NCBI GenBank assembly: GCA_028289285.1
Contig: JANQRF010000002.1
Location: 1,116,001 to 1,180,000 of the forward strand
DNA: 64,000 nt
Source: Alphaproteobacteria bacterium
Lineage (GTDB): Bacteria; Pseudomonadota; Alphaproteobacteria; Micavibrionales; Micavibrionaceae
Direction of reading: 5' to 3'
Of this stretch, positions 31,304 through 39,824 are shown one piece after another. How positions within the stretch are numbered: position 1 is the stretch's first letter; each line of letters begins with the position of its first letter. The notes under the pieces are model-generated. The model ran no database searches. It saw nothing but the letters and a program-made list of their open reading frames with translations, and was not told where the DNA came from. The translations under genes and the position numbers were made by a program.

Positions 31304-31328
31304 GAAAACCTCTTTTTTACCTAGCCTC

Positions 31329-31358
31329 ACTATATGGGCCGGGTACGGCGCATCTCAA
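31329..31358 (-). promoter_or_regulatory. Probable sigma-70 promoter of lpxC
   Basis: On the minus strand TTGAGA (31353-31358) and TATAGT (31329-31334) are separated by 18 bases. The -10 box ends 25 bases before the lpxC start codon. This is pattern recognition only. Confidence 0.5.
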
Positions 31359-31408
31359 ATCACGCTTTGTATCGCAGCGTAACAATTCTAACCTATTGAT
31401 ATAATTAT

Positions 31409-31435
31409 AAAAAAGAGGGCCGGTCAAACCGGCCC
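31409..31435 (-). terminator. Rho-independent terminator after ftsZ
   Basis: An 8-bp stem GGGCCGGT/ACCGGCCC (31417-31435) with a 3-base loop is followed on the minus strand by TCTTTTTT. It lies 57 bases beyond the ftsZ stop and closes the dcw transcription unit before lpxC. Confidence 0.9.
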
Positions 31436-31492
31436 TGAATTTTAATTTTACTTTCGGAGGACACCCCGTTTAAGGGGATTCTTTATATGCCT

Positions 31493-33196
31493 TTAACTAG
31501 CCTGTCGTCTTAAAAAGGCCGGAATATCAAGATTATCTTCATTTTCACGTGGCGCAGGCTGCGCAGCCGGAGATTCTATATTGAGTTGCCCCTGCGCAGG
31601 TCCGCCGCTAGCAGATGCCGTGCGTTGCGCCCGCAAGCCGCCATCAAATCCACCTGAGGATGCAGATCCCTGCTGTTCGGAAGACCCTGAAGATTGTTCC
31701 TCTTCCTGATGCGCCAATTTGCGTGCACCTGTTGTGATGCGCTCAAATAAAGACGGCGTTCTCTTGCGCTCTTCAGCAGCGCGCGCACCTGGAACAGGTG
31801 GCCTTAAGACATAGCCGCTTTGATCAACTTGCTCCGCAGGAGGTGTTGGCATTGGCGGGGCCATGCCATAGCCTGAATAAGGCTGCTCCTGGCGTTCCGG
31901 CGTCACCGGCGCGGGCGGAATAAACTGCCCGTGATAATTTGTACTTCTAGGTGCTTGCTGCATCGGCGCGGCCTGCTTGGCCTGAAACTCCTGCTGCTCG
32001 AACAATTCGCTTTCAGGTTCTTCTCTGGCCGTCATTTGCATCGGCTGCTTTGGCAGTGAGGCCCGCGCAGCAGACGTCGCTGCCTGCACAACACTCACAT
32101 TTGTCTGAAGTGCCATACCACTAGGAGCCGTTTGAGCTTCAGCCTGCTGAGGCGCAGCCGTAGAGGTCACAGGCTTTGTCCGCACAATACCACTGGAAGA
32201 GGTTGTCTTCACAGGCTTTTGCGCCGCTTCAGCATCAATCCCTGTTGCCACAACAGACACACGCATACTGCCTTCCAATTTTTCATCAAAAGTAGACCCA
32301 AAGATAATATTCGCATTCGGATCGACTTCTTCGCGGATGCGGTTACACGCATCATCGACTTCAAAGAGAGTCATATCGCTGCCGCCCGTGACATTGATAA
32401 TCACGCCGCGCGCGCCCTTCATAGACACATCATCCAGAAGCGGGTTACTGATCGCTGCCTCAGCTGCTTCAATGGAACGGCGCTCGCCTTCGGCTTCGCC
32501 TGTGCCCATCATCGCCTTGCCCATCTCCAGCATCGCGGAGCGGATATCTGCAAAGTCCAGATTGATCAGGCCTGGCATTACCATCAAATCAGTCACGCCG
32601 CGCACGCCCGATTGCAGCACGCTGTCCGCCAGACGAAACGCTTCTGCAAAAGTTGTCTTTTCGTTGGCTACCCGGAACAGGTTCTGATTTGGAATCACGA
32701 TCAGTGTGTCCACATAATCCTGCATTTCGAGGATACCTTCTTCGGCCTGACGCATCCGGTGCGCCCCTTCGAAATGAAACGGCTTGGTCACAACCCCGAC
32801 AGTCAGAATACCGCTATCCCGGCAGGCTTTGGCCAAAACGGGCGCAGCGCCGGTCCCGGTGCCGCCGCCCATCCCGGCCGTGACAAACACCATGTTAGAC
32901 CCTTCCAGGAACTGCATCACTTCATCAAGAGTCTCTTCCGCCGCTTGCCGCCCTATTTCCGGTCTGGCGCCTGCGCCAAGACCACCCGTTACATGCGCGC
33001 CGAGCTGAATCCGGTGCTCGCTCAGCGAGCCTTCCAGCGCTTGCGCATCTGTATTCGTGACAAGAAACTCACACCCTTCGAGCCCCGATGAAATCATATT
33101 GTTGACAGCATTTCCGCCTGCGCCGCCAACACCAATCACAGTTATTTTTGGAGACAATTTATGTACCTCTGGATTTTGTATTCGAATGTTTAACAT
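31493..33196 (-). CDS. ftsZ: Cell division protein FtsZ
   Basis: Tubulin-like GTPase that forms the Z ring. The first residues [18 protein letters not shown] lead into [18 protein letters not shown]; the tubulin signature [11 protein letters not shown] and the T7 loop [11 protein letters not shown] are intact. The core ends near residue 320. It is followed by a long Gln/Pro/Ala-rich linker of about 230 residues, usual in Alphaproteobacteria, and the C-terminal anchor peptide [12 protein letters not shown] that binds FtsA. I place the start at the ATG at 33196 behind GGAGGTT; the open frame extends 39 codons further upstream without support. Confidence 0.98.
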   Translation of the reverse strand: MLNIRIQNPEVHKLSPKITVIGVGGAGGNAVNNMISSGLEGCEFLVTNTDAQALEGSLSEHRIQLGAHVTGGLGAGARPEIGRQAAEETLDEVMQFLEGSNMVFVTAGMGGGTGTGAAPVLAKACRDSGILTVGVVTKPFHFEGAHRMRQAEEGILEMQDYVDTLIVIPNQNLFRVANEKTTFAEAFRLADSVLQSGVRGVTDLMVMPGLINLDFADIRSAMLEMGKAMMGTGEAEGERRSIEAAEAAISNPLLDDVSMKGARGVIINVTGGSDMTLFEVDDACNRIREEVDPNANIIFGSTFDEKLEGSMRVSVVATGIDAEAAQKPVKTTSSSGIVRTKPVTSTAAPQQAEAQTAPSGMALQTNVSVVQAATSAARASLPKQPMQMTAREEPESELFEQQEFQAKQAAPMQQAPRSTNYHGQFIPPAPVTPERQEQPYSGYGMAPPMPTPPAEQVDQSGYVLRPPVPGARAAEERKRTPSLFERITTGARKLAHQEEEQSSGSSEQQGSASSGGFDGGLRAQRTASASGGPAQGQLNIESPAAQPAPRENEDNLDIPAFLRRQAS

Positions 33197-33458
33197 GGTT
33201 TGAACCTCCGATATAAAGGTCATGCTTTTGAGTCTATGGGTATTTTTGAAAAAACGGAATCCTGAAAATACCGAAGTTTTCAAAAATGGCGGGCCTCCAG
33301 CGGTTAAAAACACCTAAATTCCCTACACAAACAAATGAACGATCACACATAACCGACTCATTTGATTCACGAATTAGATTGTCTCATAGAGTTTTCAAAG
33401 CGCCAATAAAATGCACACATTTAGCTGTGGATAAGTTGCTCAAAAACTGTGTGTGATT
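33197..33458 (-). promoter_or_regulatory. ftsZ leader with a consensus DnaA box and four GANTC sites
   Basis: The 262-base gap between ftsA and ftsZ holds no gene. On the minus strand a perfect DnaA box TTATCCACA occupies 33426-33434. Four GANTC sites, the CcrM methylation target in Alphaproteobacteria, are at 33230, 33257, 33355 and 33364; about one would be expected by chance. This is the region from which ftsZ transcription would be cell-cycle controlled. No clear -35/-10 pair could be chosen. Confidence 0.6.
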
Positions 33459-34736
33459 TTACCAGTTCTCTTTCCACCAGTATTTTATACGCTCCCAGAG
33501 AGTCCCCGGAGTCACGCTTGCCATGATCTCGGCAGGCATTTCATTCTGGTGTTGGGCCAGATAAATAAGAAGACCTGCCGTCGTTGCAAACGCAGGCCCG
33601 CTGACCGCATCCGGCAAGCTATAGAGGCGCTTCGGACGCCCTAAAGAAACGCGCTTATCCAAAACATGTTCGGCTAATTCAGTAATATTTTGCATCTGGC
33701 TGGCCCCGCCCGTCAGCACCACACGCCGCCCGACATTATTGACGCCGTTATCCTCCAGACGCTGACGCACGAACTCAAGAATTTCTTCCAGCCGCGGTTG
33801 GATGATCCCGATTAGTTTTGACCTTGGTTCATGATGCGGTTCGTGCTTATTGACTTCCCCGATCTGCGGAATATCAATCAGTTCATTTTCATCATTACCC
33901 GATGAAATCGCGCTTCCATAGAGTGTTTTAATCCGCTCCGCATCTGCCGTGGAACAGGTCATGATTTTGGCGATATCATTGGTGACATGCCAGCCGCCGA
34001 TCGGCACATGATCGCAATAAATCATATGTCCGCCCTGAAAAACGGCAATGGACGTCACGCCTGCGCCCATATCAATCACCGTGCAACCCAGATCCATCTC
34101 ATCTTCAACCAGCACCGATAATCCTGCTGCGTATGAAGATACACAGACTGACTCCACATCCAGATGAGACCGCTCAATACATTCAGCCATATTCTCTAAA
34201 GGTGCGAGATCAGCCGTGACCATATGAATCTCGACTTCCATTTCCTGCCCGACCATCCCGCGCGGATCGCGAATGCCTTCATGTCCGTCTATTTTGTAAT
34301 GCACAGGGATCGTGTGAATAAGCTCGTAATCGGGGCTTAAAACCTGATCCTGCGCCTTGGACAGCGCCCGGCGGACATCATTATCGGTGATGTCATGTCC
34401 GTGCACCTGAATATCGGCTGAGACAAAATGCGAGCGCGCATTCACGCCCGGAATATTGATGATGACTTCGCGCAGCGGATAACCTTTCATCGCTTCTGCG
34501 GCCATATTTTCTGCCGTATTGACGGTTTGACGGATAGTGGATTCCGCCGCTGCCAGATCGACAATTACCCCGCCTTTAATCCCTTGCGATCCCTGATAGC
34601 CAACCCCGACAATTTCAATGCCGCCCTGATCGTCAATCACGCGGCCTATCAGGCAGGCGATTTTATGTGAACCGATATCCAGCGCGGCCACCAGGGAATC
34701 TTTCGGCTTATATTGCAGATTGGCTTTGGCAGACAT
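33459..34736 (-). CDS. ftsA: Cell division protein FtsA
   Basis: Actin-like ATPase that tethers FtsZ to the membrane. ATPase motifs are VAALDIGSHKIACLIG at the start, CTVIDMGAGVTSIAVF and RRVVLTGGASQMQNI. The C-terminus ends WERIKYWWKENW, an amphipathic membrane-targeting helix. The start codon overlaps the ftsQ stop (TAATG). Length is 425 residues. Confidence 0.97.
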   Translation of the reverse strand: MSAKANLQYKPKDSLVAALDIGSHKIACLIGRVIDDQGGIEIVGVGYQGSQGIKGGVIVDLAAAESTIRQTVNTAENMAAEAMKGYPLREVIINIPGVNARSHFVSADIQVHGHDITDNDVRRALSKAQDQVLSPDYELIHTIPVHYKIDGHEGIRDPRGMVGQEMEVEIHMVTADLAPLENMAECIERSHLDVESVCVSSYAAGLSVLVEDEMDLGCTVIDMGAGVTSIAVFQGGHMIYCDHVPIGGWHVTNDIAKIMTCSTADAERIKTLYGSAISSGNDENELIDIPQIGEVNKHEPHHEPRSKLIGIIQPRLEEILEFVRQRLEDNGVNNVGRRVVLTGGASQMQNITELAEHVLDKRVSLGRPKRLYSLPDAVSGPAFATTAGLLIYLAQHQNEMPAEIMASVTPGTLWERIKYWWKENW

Positions 34737-35596
34737 TAGATGGGCGCTCCAGCCGCAGGCGTCAATGTCGCCTCATAATCCTGCGCCATGCCGCGCGGCG
34801 TTTGCACGATCATGCGGGCCGGATCACGCAGGTCTATTGACGTGATCGCCTTATCCAAAATCCCGCTTTCCTGCTGCGCCTGTGCAAGGCGCGTCAGGGC
34901 AAACTCCATATCTTCTTCAGGGAGCTGTACCTTGATTTTATTCTTCAGCACCAGATCCCAGCGCCGTTTTGAAATGAACGAGGCCGATTCCGTCACTTTG
35001 AAAATTCCCGGCTCATAGGTTAGCGCTTCTAAAATTACCTGCACATTCTCAGGCGCCTCCTCGCCCGTCACGATAATCAGATCGGAAAAACGATTCAGGT
35101 TTTTATCTGTGAGGACAAATCCTTCTTTATCTATGAGCCGCAGCTTCCCCTTTGATTGCCACAGCGCCACGGGCGCGCGCTCTTCAAGAGCCACATAGAC
35201 CGTATCAGGAAAACGCCGCTGTACCTGCGCGGATTTCACCCAGGAGATTTTTTCAATCAAATCCTGCGCTGCCGCCGGCTCAAAGCCAAGCAACGGATCG
35301 CCTTTTTGAATATTCAGCATCGCCATGATGACATCGGCATCGGTATTGCGGCGGCCTTCGACAAGGATATTTTCGACGACAAAGCCTTTGGACGCGCTCA
35401 GTTGTAAAGCCTGTTCATGGCTCCAGTCTTTCATCTTCTGCACACCGCCGGACAGCACAATCCACGAGCCTACCCAGAACAGGCCGGCTCCTATGGCGAT
35501 GAGGGTGCCTGCGCGGCGCGCAAAGGCAATTACGCGCTCTTTGCCAGAGTGACGCTTTCGTCTGAGAGGTGTTGATCTTTTATTTGACCGTGACAT
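34736..35596 (-). CDS. ftsQ: Cell division protein FtsQ
   Basis: Bitopic divisome protein. It has a short basic cytoplasmic tail, one membrane helix (about residues 32-52, AGTLIAIGAGLFWVGSWIVL), then a POTRA domain (FVVENILVEGRRNTDADVIMAML) and the beta domain (WVKSAQVQRRFPDTVYVALEERAPVA). The ATG at 35596 lies 67 bases inside ddl in another frame, and no in-frame start is visible after the ddl stop, so the long overlap appears real. It couples to ftsA by TAATG. Confidence 0.93.
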   Translation of the reverse strand: MSRSNKRSTPLRRKRHSGKERVIAFARRAGTLIAIGAGLFWVGSWIVLSGGVQKMKDWSHEQALQLSASKGFVVENILVEGRRNTDADVIMAMLNIQKGDPLLGFEPAAAQDLIEKISWVKSAQVQRRFPDTVYVALEERAPVALWQSKGKLRLIDKEGFVLTDKNLNRFSDLIIVTGEEAPENVQVILEALTYEPGIFKVTESASFISKRRWDLVLKNKIKVQLPEEDMEFALTRLAQAQQESGILDKAITSIDLRDPARMIVQTPRGMAQDYEATLTPAAGAPI

Positions 35597-36504
35597 TTTG
35601 CGGTTTCAACCATATGCGCGCACAGCGCTGAAAAAGACATTCCGTTATGGACACATTGAGAGGGCCCGATTGACTCGGCTGTCATACCCGGCGGATTGTT
35701 GATCTCCAGGAAGTAGAGCCCGTCAGCTCCTTGTGTTTCATCATACCTGAAATCGCATCGCGCCAGACCGTGACACCCAATCACATTATACACGCGCTGG
35801 GCATAATCCAAAGCCTTCTCATACACGCCTTGCGGAATTTTTGCAGGCAGCACGAGCTCCGTGCGGTCATCTTCATATTTGGCTTCGTAATCGAAAAACC
35901 CGCCCGTGTGCGAGATAATCTCCGTCACGGCCTGCGCCTTACCGTCCAGTACAGCCACCGTCAACTCCTTGCCCGGAATATATTGTTCAACCAGGGCATT
36001 CTCCTCAAACGGCCAGTTTTGCTTTAACTGCAAAAGATGGTTGTCTTTTTCTTTGATAATATAGACATCGACGCTGGAACCTTCATTAGACGGTTTGATC
36101 ACATAAGGCCGGGCCATGACGCTTTCGGCCAGAACCTCATCCCGATCAGCCAGTTCGCCTTTCGGGCATTGCACCCCGACACTTTCGGCCATGCGCTTGG
36201 CCATAGGTTTATCCATGTTAATGGCTGAGGCCATGACGCCCGAACAGGTATAGGGAATTTCCATCAGCTCCATAAAGCCCTGCAAACAGCCATCCTCACC
36301 GAGCCGGCCGTAAATGTTGAGAAACGCAACGTCCGGTTTTGGTGTCAGGTCTTTGACCAGCTTAGCCATATCCTTTGTCACCTCAATGACGTTGACGCTA
36401 TAGCCTGCTTCTCTCAAAGCCGCCTCAACATGCTTTCCTTTATTGATCGACACCTCACGCTCCGCGTTCCACCCGCCGACAAGTAAAGCCACTGTCTTAG
36501 TCAT
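35530..36504 (-). CDS. ddl: D-alanine--D-alanine ligase
   Basis: ATP-grasp ligase making the D-Ala-D-Ala terminus of the peptidoglycan stem. Recognisable are VALLVGGWNAEREVSI, GRLGEDGCLQGFMELMEIPY, the ATP-binding YVIKPSNEGSSVDV and the metal-site block FLEINNPPGMT. In most Ddl proteins this last motif reads EINTxPGMT, so the Thr is replaced by Asn here. The C-terminal about 20 residues overlap ftsQ. The start overlaps the murB stop by 4 bases (ATGA). Confidence 0.95.
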   Translation of the reverse strand: MTKTVALLVGGWNAEREVSINKGKHVEAALREAGYSVNVIEVTKDMAKLVKDLTPKPDVAFLNIYGRLGEDGCLQGFMELMEIPYTCSGVMASAINMDKPMAKRMAESVGVQCPKGELADRDEVLAESVMARPYVIKPSNEGSSVDVYIIKEKDNHLLQLKQNWPFEENALVEQYIPGKELTVAVLDGKAQAVTEIISHTGGFFDYEAKYEDDRTELVLPAKIPQGVYEKALDYAQRVYNVIGCHGLARCDFRYDETQGADGLYFLEINNPPGMTAESIGPSQCVHNGMSFSALCAHMVETAKCHGQIKDQHLSDESVTLAKSA

Positions 36505-37442
36505 GACGTCTCTCCTATCCGTTTAATTTCCCAGCGTAGCGCTAAATCGAATTTTTCCAAAACACGTTTACGGATTTCTTCCCCAAGCGCTTCAAGATCA
36601 GCCGCGGTCGCATCCCCCATATTGATCATAAAGTTGCAGTGTTTCTCACTCATCATCGCGCCCCCGATCTGTAGACCACGCCCGCCAACCTGATCAATAA
36701 GCTGCCAGACCTTTATGTCCGGACTTAGTCCACTTTGTGACAATTCCTCAGCGGACGGATTGGCAAAAGTCGATCCACCCGTTTTTTCACGGATCGGCTG
36801 GGACTCTTCGCGCTTTTGCTTAATCTCCGTCATACGGGTCAGAACCGTGTCCGGCTCTTCACGCGTACCGCGAAAGGTCGCGGACAGGAATATATAATCC
36901 TCCGGCACATCTGTGTGACGGTAGGTCATGCCCATCTGGTCCGGTGTCAGGACATGTACATTCCCCGCGCGATCCAGCGCTTCGCATTCCACCAGAACAT
37001 CTTTGGTTTCGGTGCCGTAACATCCCGCATTCATGCGCAGCGCCCCGCCGATTGTCCCAGGAATGCCGGAAAAAAACTCAAGACCGCCAATGCCTGCCTC
37101 TGCCGCCACCTGCGCGACATTGGCATCGAGTGCCAGCGCGCCTGTGTGAACTAAGTCCTCTTCGGTTTTAATCTCAGAGAAATCCCGGCCAAGACGGATC
37201 GTTACCCCGCGCACCCCGCCATCGCGGATAATGCAATTCGACAACGCGCCAAACACCTGTACCGGCACATCCGGACGAAGTCCGTTTAAAAATTCTATCA
37301 GGTCGTCGCGGTCAGCAGGTTTGAACAGCACATCGGCCGTGCCGCCGCATTTAAACCAGCCCTGCGCACCCAGCGGTGCGTTTTCCGTGTACCGTCCGCG
37401 CACGGACGGCAGATCCTGTTCTTTGAGTTTGAGCATGGTCAT
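36501..37442 (-). CDS. murB: UDP-N-acetylenolpyruvoylglucosamine reductase
   Basis: FAD enzyme that reduces UDP-GlcNAc-enolpyruvate to UDP-MurNAc. FAD and substrate motifs are seen: IPGTIGGALRMNAGCYG, FLSATFRGT, GGSTFANP and the late SEKHCNFMINMGDATAADLE. Two ATG codons (37442 and 37436) can serve as start, neither with a strong ribosome binding site. It heads the murB-ddl-ftsQ-ftsA part of the cluster, separated from murC by an HD-domain gene and a 222-base gap. Confidence 0.96.
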   Translation of the reverse strand: MTMLKLKEQDLPSVRGRYTENAPLGAQGWFKCGGTADVLFKPADRDDLIEFLNGLRPDVPVQVFGALSNCIIRDGGVRGVTIRLGRDFSEIKTEEDLVHTGALALDANVAQVAAEAGIGGLEFFSGIPGTIGGALRMNAGCYGTETKDVLVECEALDRAGNVHVLTPDQMGMTYRHTDVPEDYIFLSATFRGTREEPDTVLTRMTEIKQKREESQPIREKTGGSTFANPSAEELSQSGLSPDIKVWQLIDQVGGRGLQIGGAMMSEKHCNFMINMGDATAADLEALGEEIRKRVLEKFDLALRWEIKRIGETS

Positions 37443-37448
37443 TTCTTA

Positions 37449-37477
37449 ATGTTGGTTCACTCTATGTTGACCAACAT
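37449..37477. promoter_or_regulatory. Inverted repeats just upstream of murB (possible operator)
   Basis: ATGTTGGT (37449-37456) is matched by ACCAACAT (37470-37477), and the inner ATGTTG-AC-CAACAT (37464-37477) is itself a perfect inverted repeat. The half-site therefore occurs three times within 29 bases, ending 7 bases from the murB start. This could be a repressor operator or an RNA hairpin over the translation start. No plus-strand gene ends here, so a plus-strand terminator is less likely. Confidence 0.5.
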
Positions 37478-37503
37478 TTTTTGTAAATCATTGAAAGGCC
37501 GCT

Positions 37504-37527
37504 TAAAAATGTGGACTAAGTCCACAT
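37504..37527 (-). terminator. Perfect 8-bp inverted repeat followed by T run, probable terminator of the mraZ-to-murC unit
   Basis: ATGTGGAC (37509-37516), three bases, then GTCCACAT (37520-37527). Read on the minus strand the hairpin is followed by TTTTTAAGC, so it can end transcription coming from the HD-domain gene 138 bases upstream. The stem is only half GC, so an operator function is an alternative. Confidence 0.55.
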
Positions 37528-37664
37528 GGATTTTATTTTTCGGTGAACACGCAGACAGACTAAGCCCTTTATATTTTACATAATGTATTATAGGGGGTAA
37601 TGCCGATCTGTGTTTCAGGCACAATTATAGGACAAATTTCCTATTTTGTAAAGCTAATCTTAGA

Positions 37665-38360
37665 CTATACCGGACTTTCGGGCGTAGGAGGACGTTCTAA
37701 CTTTGCCTTTAGCTGTGCATGCTCTGCTGCAATATTCATGGAAGCCTGACGCCCGTAACGCTCCTCAAAATCATCCGTTAAAAATAAGCGCTCTTTTTGA
37801 CTAAAGGATGAGAGAAATTGTAGCCGACCCGCGTAATATTGTTCAGGTAAAAAAGGTGGTACATATTCAGCCTCTATGGCCCGGCAATATTTTTGATATT
37901 GTTTTGCAGGTGCGCCCAGCACGACCATGTCCATATCCAACATGAGCCGGGCATCGTCATCATCCTCTGCCGCATCATGTGTCTTTGTCATTTCAATTAA
38001 ATCTGCTGCGCGCGCAATAATATCTGGTGCAATACCAAGCTTCGCTAGAGCTTGTCGTGCATATTCAGCACTTTGTGCTTCATTATCCGGGCCGGGGATA
38101 TTGTAAATCACATCGTGAAAAAGCAAGGCGAACGCAATAGCCTGAGGATCTTCAAATCTCTCTTTATTATTTTCAAAATATTCAAATAATTCGACTAAAT
38201 GTCCAACATTGTGATAGGTGCGATGAGCTTCGCTGTATTTTTCTATGAGCCTTTCAAAAATCTGATCCGAAGGTCCATCACCATCCGGAACAAATGCCTT
38301 CCATGTGGCTTTCAGCTTATTTAATTCTTCGTCTGTTGGAATACGATATATTTTACTCAT
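37665..38360 (-). CDS. Predicted HD-superfamily metal-dependent phosphohydrolase (COG4339 type)
   Basis: About 231 residues. The metal-ligand pattern HRTYHNVGHLVELFEYFE, then ALLFHDVIYN and later EMTKTHDAAEDDDDARLMLDMDM, fits the HD hydrolase family often labelled as COG4339. The substrate is not known. It lies as the last gene of the mraZ-murC unit, 18 bases after murC, a place where the dcw cluster normally runs straight into murB. The ATG at 38360 is preferred; a GTG four codons upstream (38372) is possible. By eye the gene is AT-richer than its mur neighbours, which would fit later insertion. Confidence 0.82.
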   Translation of the reverse strand: MSKIYRIPTDEELNKLKATWKAFVPDGDGPSDQIFERLIEKYSEAHRTYHNVGHLVELFEYFENNKERFEDPQAIAFALLFHDVIYNIPGPDNEAQSAEYARQALAKLGIAPDIIARAADLIEMTKTHDAAEDDDDARLMLDMDMVVLGAPAKQYQKYCRAIEAEYVPPFLPEQYYAGRLQFLSSFSQKERLFLTDDFEERYGRQASMNIAAEHAQLKAKLERPPTPESPV

Positions 38361-38378
38361 TACGCTTGGCACTAAAGT

Positions 38379-39821
38379 TTACGCCGATTTTTTATCCTGT
38401 GTAGCAAAGGCTTTCTCAAGCTCCCCCGGGAGGGCGTAGGCCCATTTGGTGATATCCCCTGCGCCAAGGCAGATGACGAAATCGCCGGGGTGGGCGAGGT
38501 CCGCGATCTGCGCAGGCAGGTCGTCAGGTGTGTTTAAAACCTGCGCGCTTTTATGACCGCGCTCGGCGATGGCCTGCACAAGATGGTCTTTATCGGCGCC
38601 GTCAATCGGCGTTTCACCTGCTGCATAGACATCAGCGATAAAGACATAATCGGCATCATGAAAACAGGCCGCGAATTCCTCAAACAAATCCTGAAGGCGC
38701 GTATAGCGATGCGGCTGCATCACAGCGATGATTTTACCCTCCGTGCCGTCCACGCTTTGGCGGGCGGCTTTGAGTACGGCCTTAATTTCAACCGGGTGAT
38801 GGCCGTAATCATCAATGATGGTGATGTCATTGACCTCGCCCGTTTTGGTAAAGCGGCGTTTCACACCGGAAAAATGTTTGAGCGCGTTTTTCATGCTGGC
38901 GGCGGGCATATCCATTTCATGTGCAATGGAGAGCGCGGCGCAGGCATTTAAAATATTATGCTGGCCCGGCATGGGCAGGAAGATATCTTTCAGCGTTTCT
39001 TCTGTACCGCCCGCCATCCAGGGCGCAAAAGTCACATCAAAGAGTGAACCGTCTTTTTGCGGGCGGATATGGCTGATGCGGACATCCGCCTGCGGGTTCA
39101 GACCATAAGTAATAATGCGTTTATCGGATAGGTCCGGAATAAGTGCCTGCACGTTTTCATGATCGCTGCACAGCACCGCAAAACCGTAAAAGGGCAGATT
39201 GTCGATAAATTGATGAAAAGCATTTTTCAGCGCGTCAAACGACCCGTAATGATCCATATGTTCGGCATCGATATTCGTCACCACCGCCACTGTCGCCGGC
39301 AGACGGGTAAAGGTCCCGTCACTTTCATCGGCTTCAACGACCATCCAGTCACTATTTCCAAGGCGCGTATTGGTCCCGTATTTATTGACGATGCCGCCAT
39401 TAATAACGGTCGGGTCATAGCCGCCCTCTTCAAGCATCGCGCCGACCATCGTGGTGGTCGTGGTTTTACCGTGCGTGCCGCCAATCGCAATCGCCCATTT
39501 GAGGCGCATCAGCTCGGCCAGCATTTCAGCGCGGCGGACAACAGGTAAACGCTTTTTGCGCGCTGCCTGGAGTTCCGGATTGCCTTCTTTAATCGCAGAA
39601 GAAATCACAACAACAGAGGCGTCTTTGATATTCTTTGCGTCATGACCGGTAGAAATGGTGATGCCCTTGCCGCGCAGACGTTCGACATTCTGGTTTTCGG
39701 AGAGGTCACTGCCCTGCACCTCATAGCCGAGCGCATGTAGCACCTCGGCAATGCCGCTCATGCCGATGCCGCCAATGCCGACAAAGTGAAGAGTCCCAAT
39801 ATTCTGCGGTAAAGCGCGCAT
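38379..39821 (-). CDS. murC: UDP-N-acetylmuramate--L-alanine ligase
   Basis: First amino acid ligase of the peptidoglycan stem. It has an N-terminal Rossmann motif [20 protein letters not shown], the ATP P-loop [16 protein letters not shown], the substrate loop [10 protein letters not shown] and [19 protein letters not shown]. Length of 480 is standard. The start lies 3 bases after the murG stop. Confidence 0.98.
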   Translation of the reverse strand: MRALPQNIGTLHFVGIGGIGMSGIAEVLHALGYEVQGSDLSENQNVERLRGKGITISTGHDAKNIKDASVVVISSAIKEGNPELQAARKKRLPVVRRAEMLAELMRLKWAIAIGGTHGKTTTTTMVGAMLEEGGYDPTVINGGIVNKYGTNTRLGNSDWMVVEADESDGTFTRLPATVAVVTNIDAEHMDHYGSFDALKNAFHQFIDNLPFYGFAVLCSDHENVQALIPDLSDKRIITYGLNPQADVRISHIRPQKDGSLFDVTFAPWMAGGTEETLKDIFLPMPGQHNILNACAALSIAHEMDMPAASMKNALKHFSGVKRRFTKTGEVNDITIIDDYGHHPVEIKAVLKAARQSVDGTEGKIIAVMQPHRYTRLQDLFEEFAACFHDADYVFIADVYAAGETPIDGADKDHLVQAIAERGHKSAQVLNTPDDLPAQIADLAHPGDFVICLGAGDITKWAYALPGELEKAFATQDKKSA

Positions 39822-39824
39822 GGC

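Noticed and set aside
32132-33091. A 319-codon open frame opposite ftsZ
   Set aside because: It is an antisense shadow of ftsZ with basic, His/Arg-rich composition and no family resemblance.
33197-33313. An ftsZ start 39 codons upstream
   Set aside because: The extra residues are not typical of FtsZ, while the ATG at 33196 has a strong GGAGGTT and gives the normal N-terminus.
37627-37644. ATAGGA and TCCTAT inverted repeat as a terminator after the HD-domain gene
   Set aside because: The stem is short and AT-rich and there is no clean T run on the minus strand; the repeat at 37509-37527 is a better candidate.
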